Shown one piece after another: positions 4,211 through 7,156 of a stretch of DNA of 7,156 nt. The notes below the pieces were generated by a model, which saw nothing but the letters and a program-made list of their open reading frames with translations, ran no database searches and was not told the origin of the DNA. How positions within the stretch are numbered: position 1 is the first letter of the stretch; each line of letters starts with the position of its first letter. The DNA comes from an uncultured Collinsella sp. Lineage in GTDB: Bacteria > Actinomycetota > Coriobacteriia > Coriobacteriales > Coriobacteriaceae. The translations under genes and the position numbers were made by a program. Location: assembly GCA_902495155.1 (NCBI GenBank), contig CABUWD010000104.1:1-7156 (forward strand), given 5' to 3'.

Positions 4211-6550
4211 ATGGCTCAAGATAAGTTCGACGTAGGCGGCATGACATGCGCCGCCTGCCAGGCGCATGTGGACCGCGCCGTGAGCAAGCTCGACGGCGTC
4301 CAAAGCGTCGCGGTCAATCTGCTCGCCGGTTCCATGCTGGTGAACTATGACCCCGCGCAGGTCACCCCCGACGACATCTGCACCGCCGTCGATCGCGCTG
4401 GCTACTCGGCCTCGCCCGTCAGCACGGGCACCGACGCTGTCCAAAGCGGAAGTGCGCAAGCCAGGTCCGGCGCCGCCCATATGGAGTCGCCCACCAAAAA
4501 GTTGGAGGCCGCCGCCTCTGCCATGCGCACCAGCCTCATCGTCTCGATCGTCTTCCTCATCCCACTGTTCTACATAGGCATGGGGCACATGCTCGGCTGG
4601 CCGCTGCCCGGCATCTTCACCGACCACACCCACAGCATGACGCTCGCTCTCACCGAGCTCGCCCTGCTCATCCCCATCGTCTACATCAACGACGCGTACT
4701 TTATCAACGGGTTTAAATCGCTCGCGCACGGCGCACCCACCATGGACGCCCTTATTGCCGTGGGCGCCACCGCCTCCATCGCCTGGTCGCTCTACGCCAT
4801 GTTCATCATGGCCGACCAACTAGCCGCGGGTCAGGTCCACGAGGCCATGATAACGAGCATGGACAATCTGTATTTTGAAAGCGCCGGCACGATCTTGTCG
4901 CTCGTCACCGTGGGCAAATACCTCGAGACGCGCAGCAAGTCCAAAACCGGCGGCGCCATCGAGGCGCTCATTGACCTGGCGCCAAAGACCGCGACCGTCG
5001 TGGCCGAGGACGGTACCGAGGCCACCGTCGACGTCGATGCTATTCTGCCCGGCCAGGTGCTGCGTGTGCGCCCCGGCGAGTCCATCCCCGTCGATGGCGT
5101 GGTGCTCAAGGGCAGCTCGGCCGTGGACGAAAGTGCGCTGACCGGCGAATCCATTCCCGTGGAGAAGACCGCCGGCGACACTGTCAACGCGGCCACGGTC
5201 AACCGCACGGGCTCGTTTACCTTCCGCGCCACGCGTGTGGGTGCCGACACGTCGCTCGCCAAGATTATCCAGCTCGTCGAGGACGCCAACGCCACCAAGG
5301 CGCCCATCGCCCGCATGGCCGACAAGGTCGCCGGCGTGTTCGTGCCCGTGGTGTTTGTAATCTCTGCCGTAACTTTTGTGGCGTGGATGGTGCTGACCGG
5401 AAGCGTCAACGAAGCGCTCACCTCCGCCGTCGCCGTACTGGTGATCAGCTGCCCGTGCGCGCTGGGCCTGGCCACGCCCGTCGCCATTATGGTCGGCACC
5501 GGCAAGGGCGCCGAGATGGGCATTCTGTTCAAGAGCGCCGAGGCGCTGGAGAACCTGCGCAGCGTGGGCACCGTGGTGCTCGATAAGACGGGCACCGTCA
5601 CCCGCGGCAAGCCTGCCGTGACCGATATCGTGGTAGCCACGCGCGCTGACGGCTCGCCCGCCATGAGCGAAAAGGCGCTGCTCAAGTTGGCCGCCGCGTT
5701 GGAGCGCTCGAGCGAGCACCCGCTGGCCGAGGCGATTATAGCCGAGTGCGAGACACGCGGGATCGTCGCGCGCATGGTCGAGGACTTTACTGCCGTGCCC
5801 GGGCGAGGCGTTACGGCGCGCGAGGGGCAAAACGCCATTGCAGCCGGCAACGTACGCCTGATGGACGAGCTGGGCGTTACCGTGCCCGCGGGTCTTGCCG
5901 AACAATTTGCCGCCGAGGGCAAGACGCCGCTGTTCTTTGCCAAGAACAGCGAGCTTGCCGGCACCATCGCCGTGGCTGACGAGGTCAAGGAGACGAGCGC
6001 CGGGGCCATCGCCGCACTGCGCTCGCTTGGCGTCGACGTGCGCATGCTCACCGGCGACAACCGCGTCACTGCCGAAGCAATCGCCCGCCGCGTGGGACTG
6101 AGCAGCGAGCAAGTCATCGCCGACGTCCTCCCCGCCGACAAGGAACGCCATGTGCGCGAACTGCAGGACGCGGGCGGCAAGGTCGCCATGGTGGGCGACG
6201 GCATCAACGACTCCCCCGCCCTGGCGCGCGCCGACGTGGGCCTTGCGATCGGCACCGGCGCCGACATCGCCAAAGAAGGGGCAGATGTGGTACTCATGCG
6301 CAGCGACCTCATGGACGTCGCCCGAGCCATCGAGCTGTCGCGCGCCACGATCCGCAACATCAAGCAAGACCTGTTCTGGGCGCTGTTCTACAACGGCATC
6401 GGCATTCCGCTGGCGGCGGGCGTGTTCTTCCCGCTCACCGGATGGCAACTCTCGCCGATGTTTGGCGCCGCAGCTATGAGCCTGTCGAGCGTCTGCGTCG
6501 TAAGCAATGCGCTGCGCTTAAAATCCTTTAAGCCAAAAGTGGCAAAATAA
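4211..6550 (+). CDS. copA: Copper-exporting P1B-type ATPase CopA
   Basis: This 779-aa integral membrane pump uses ATP to export Cu(I) from the cytoplasm. ATG 4211 follows AAAGGAG at 4199-4205. Order: one N-terminal HMA domain with GMTCAAC (10-16, metal cysteines 13 and 16); a Ser/Ala-rich linker (about 68-96); membrane segments near 106-126, 143-160, 178-199, 219-236, 372-395, 402-425, 720-740 and 745-767; actuator-domain TGES (311-314); ion-site CPC (414-416); phosphorylated DKTGT (458-462, aspartate 458); nucleotide-binding SEHP (501-504); TGDN (614-617); and GDGINDSPA (662-670). YN (727-728) in the seventh segment and MSLSS (756-760) in the eighth are the other marks of Cu(I) specificity (P1B-1). 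The length is usual for a single-HMA CopA and no key residue is missing. It is the first gene after a copper-type operator and is followed by an HMA chaperone. Confidence is high. Confidence 0.97.
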   Translation: MAQDKFDVGGMTCAACQAHVDRAVSKLDGVQSVAVNLLAGSMLVNYDPAQVTPDDICTAVDRAGYSASPVSTGTDAVQSGSAQARSGAAHMESPTKKLEAAASAMRTSLIVSIVFLIPLFYIGMGHMLGWPLPGIFTDHTHSMTLALTELALLIPIVYINDAYFINGFKSLAHGAPTMDALIAVGATASIAWSLYAMFIMADQLAAGQVHEAMITSMDNLYFESAGTILSLVTVGKYLETRSKSKTGGAIEALIDLAPKTATVVAEDGTEATVDVDAILPGQVLRVRPGESIPVDGVVLKGSSAVDESALTGESIPVEKTAGDTVNAATVNRTGSFTFRATRVGADTSLAKIIQLVEDANATKAPIARMADKVAGVFVPVVFVISAVTFVAWMVLTGSVNEALTSAVAVLVISCPCALGLATPVAIMVGTGKGAEMGILFKSAEALENLRSVGTVVLDKTGTVTRGKPAVTDIVVATRADGSPAMSEKALLKLAAALERSSEHPLAEAIIAECETRGIVARMVEDFTAVPGRGVTAREGQNAIAAGNVRLMDELGVTVPAGLAEQFAAEGKTPLFFAKNSELAGTIAVADEVKETSAGAIAALRSLGVDVRMLTGDNRVTAEAIARRVGLSSEQVIADVLPADKERHVRELQDAGGKVAMVGDGINDSPALARADVGLAIGTGADIAKEGADVVLMRSDLMDVARAIELSRATIRNIKQDLFWALFYNGIGIPLAAGVFFPLTGWQLSPMFGAAAMSLSSVCVVSNALRLKSFKPKVAK

Positions 6551-6578
6551 GCTCATCATTAAGTCCATTTAGAACGGG

Positions 6579-6672
6579 TTTTCCAGGTACCCGAGATTGA
6601 TCTGAAAGAGGAGCGACGCGTACTTTGGTACGCGAGCGACGGCTTGAAGGTCAAGGTCGGGTGCCTGGGAAA
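6579..6672. repeat. 94-nt symmetrical stem-loop element between copA and the chaperone gene
   Basis: The outer stem pairs 6579-6594 with 6657-6672 over all 16 positions (two are G-T/G-U). After a 2x2 internal loop comes a 7-bp stem (TTGATCT 6597-6603 with AGGTCAA 6648-6654, one G-U), a 13x13 internal loop, and a perfect 7-bp apical stem CGCGTAC/GTACGCG (6617-6623 and 6628-6634) closed by TTTG. Both sides are exactly 47 nt, so the pairing stays in register throughout. GAGCGACG occurs twice (6611-6618, 6634-6641). No T-tract follows. From memory it resembles a dispersed Collinsella intergenic element, which I cannot verify. In the transcript it could separate copA and chaperone expression. Confidence 0.75.
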
Positions 6673-6697
6673 GCCGACACAACAGAGAGGAATATCC

Positions 6698-6919
6698 ATG
6701 CGTTTCACAATTAAGACTTCCGGCCTTATGTGCGGCCACTGCGACGCCACCGTCGAGACGGCGCTGCTCAACGTTGCCGGCGTGACCGATGCCGACGCCG
6801 ATCACGAGACCCAGACTGTCCAGGTGGAGTGCGCCGACACCGTGACCGCCGAGCAGCTCGCCGCCGCCGTCGAGGGCGCCGGCGAGAAATTCCATGCCCT
6901 GTCCGTAACCGCCGCGTAG
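6698..6919 (+). CDS. copZ: Small HMA-domain copper chaperone (CopZ-like)
   Basis: This 73-aa cytoplasmic protein is a single heavy-metal-associated domain of normal length, of the kind that carries Cu(I) to CopA. ATG 6698 follows GAGAGGAA (6685-6692); an in-frame TTG at 6644 lies inside the stem-loop element and is not credible. The metal site is CGHC (12-15). The preceding residues read Gly-Leu-Met rather than the usual Gly-Met-x, so the conserved methionine is shifted one place next to the first cysteine. The rest shows the expected pattern of two helices and four strands (helix about 16-26, AEQLAAAVEGAG about 51-62). The protein is very acidic, with eleven Asp/Glu in the body against few Lys/Arg. 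It lies 147 bp after copA on the same strand with no promoter that I recognise, so co-transcription through the stem-loop is likely. Another metal or a MerP-like role cannot be excluded. Confidence 0.85.
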   Translation: MRFTIKTSGLMCGHCDATVETALLNVAGVTDADADHETQTVQVECADTVTAEQLAAAVEGAGEKFHALSVTAA

Positions 6920-7008
6920 CAGGCGCCACCTGCCCCCCTCAGAAGTTGCGGTGAAATACGGACTGTTGTGCCGCCCTAGGCCTTTAAAGGGGGTGCGGAC
7001 AGAAAGTT

Positions 7009-7038
7009 GGACCGCGGGGCGGTCCGGACTGGAGGTCC
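7009..7038 (+). promoter_or_regulatory. Twin hairpins around the transposase ribosome binding site
   Basis: GGACCGC (7009-7015) and GCGGTCC (7019-7025) form a perfect 7-bp hairpin with a GGG loop. Directly after it GGAC (7026-7029) and GTCC (7035-7038) enclose TGGAG, which contains the Shine-Dalgarno GGAG (7031-7034). In addition TGCGGAC at the tip of the element (6994-7000) is complementary to GTCCGCA overlapping the start codon (7035-7041). Transcripts entering from outside would carry these folds, which fits the known use of leader structure by insertion sequences to limit transposase made by read-through; that role is inferred here. Confidence 0.45.
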
Positions 7039-7040
7039 GC

Positions 7041-7156
7041 ATGTACAGCAGGGAGAAGGTCGAGCTCTTCCTCCTGGCGACGGAGGACGGCATGGGGCCG
7101 ACCGCCGCCGCGAAGTTCGCGGGGGTCTCGGTGGGCGCGGCCAAGAAGTGGGCGAC
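7041..7156 (+). CDS. IS3-type transposase, N-terminal part only
   Basis: Thirty-eight complete codons are visible, beginning MYSREKVELFLLATEDG and continuing past the window edge. ATG 7041 has GGAG at 7031-7034. Residues about 20-38 (PTAAAKFAGVSVGAAKKWA) match a helix-turn-helix of the type that opens the OrfA protein of IS3-family elements and reads the terminal repeats. The catalytic DDE domain would lie downstream, outside the window, in this frame or in a second frame reached by frameshifting. The gene starts 122 bp after the copper chaperone stop, so the element sits just behind the copper genes without breaking them. Family assignment rests on the start of the protein and the element tip. 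Confidence 0.7.
   Translation, partial: MYSREKVELFLLATEDGMGPTAAAKFAGVSVGAAKKWA

Larger units (their letters stand above)
6994..7156 (+). mobile_element. Left end of an IS3-type insertion sequence (truncated by the window)
   Basis: The boundary is set at TGCGGACAGAAAGTTGGACC (6994-7013), which has the TG start and the GGACA-AAAGTTGGAC style of IS3-family terminal inverted repeats. A transposase gene begins 28 bp further on. The other end, the target duplication and the second reading frame lie outside the window, so the exact edge is inferred. The 74 bp between the chaperone stop codon and this end contain a CCTTTAAAGG palindrome (6981-6990) and no terminator that I can identify. Confidence 0.65.

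Noticed and set aside
4820..6448. Long minus-strand open frames of over 500 codons
   Set aside because: They are exact shadows of copA. GC-rich third positions remove stop codons from the opposite strand; the + strand frame carries all P-type ATPase motifs.
6644..6697. Upstream TTG start for the chaperone
   Set aside because: It lies within the 94-nt stem-loop. ATG 6698 has a good ribosome site and begins exactly at the first strand of the HMA fold.

Overview
The window looks like chromosomal DNA of a Coriobacteriia gut actinobacterium, most likely Collinsella or a close relative. The reasons are the GC-rich codon use, strong actinobacterial-type Shine-Dalgarno sites, a Ser/Thr kinase joined to a DUF6273-like exterior domain, and an IS3-type transposase start of a kind I associate with Collinsella. 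The taxon is an inference from style; no rRNA or marker gene is present.

Layout, all recognised genes on the + strand: (1) 3-86, probable C-terminal tail of a gene cut by the window edge. (2) 87-420, intergenic, with one orphan 59-bp palindromic repeat (184-242), a possible promoter and a small hairpin just before a strong ribosome binding site. (3) 421-1383, a 320-aa protein with a C-terminal FHA domain. (4) 1384-1554, a terminator followed by a long imperfect palindrome (1462-1522). (5) 1555-3639, a 694-aa membrane-anchored Ser/Thr kinase with an exterior DUF6273-like domain. (6) 3640-4210, a gene-free stretch holding a hairpin, then five 59-bp palindromes at an 80-bp period (3681-4060), a decayed remnant, and a copper-type promoter/operator. 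(7) 4211-6550, CopA copper P1B-ATPase. (8) 6551-6697, a 94-nt fully registered stem-loop element. (9) 6698-6919, a 73-aa HMA copper chaperone. (10) 6920-6993, a short gap in which I identify no gene. (11) 6994-7156, the left end of an insertion sequence and the first 38 codons of its transposase.

Functionally there are two modules. FHA domains read phosphothreonine, so the FHA protein and the kinase plausibly form a kinase/reader pair, with the kinase's exterior domain as a candidate sensor. CopA plus the HMA chaperone is a standard copper-efflux pair, probably controlled by a copper-sensing repressor acting at a C-run/G-run palindrome in the copA promoter; no regulator gene is in view.

The most unusual content is non-coding. 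A family of 59-bp palindromes, all exactly the same length, forms a regular five-unit array before copA, with a sixth copy on the far side of the FHA/kinase locus. Two further, unrelated large palindromes lie upstream of the kinase and between copA and the chaperone.
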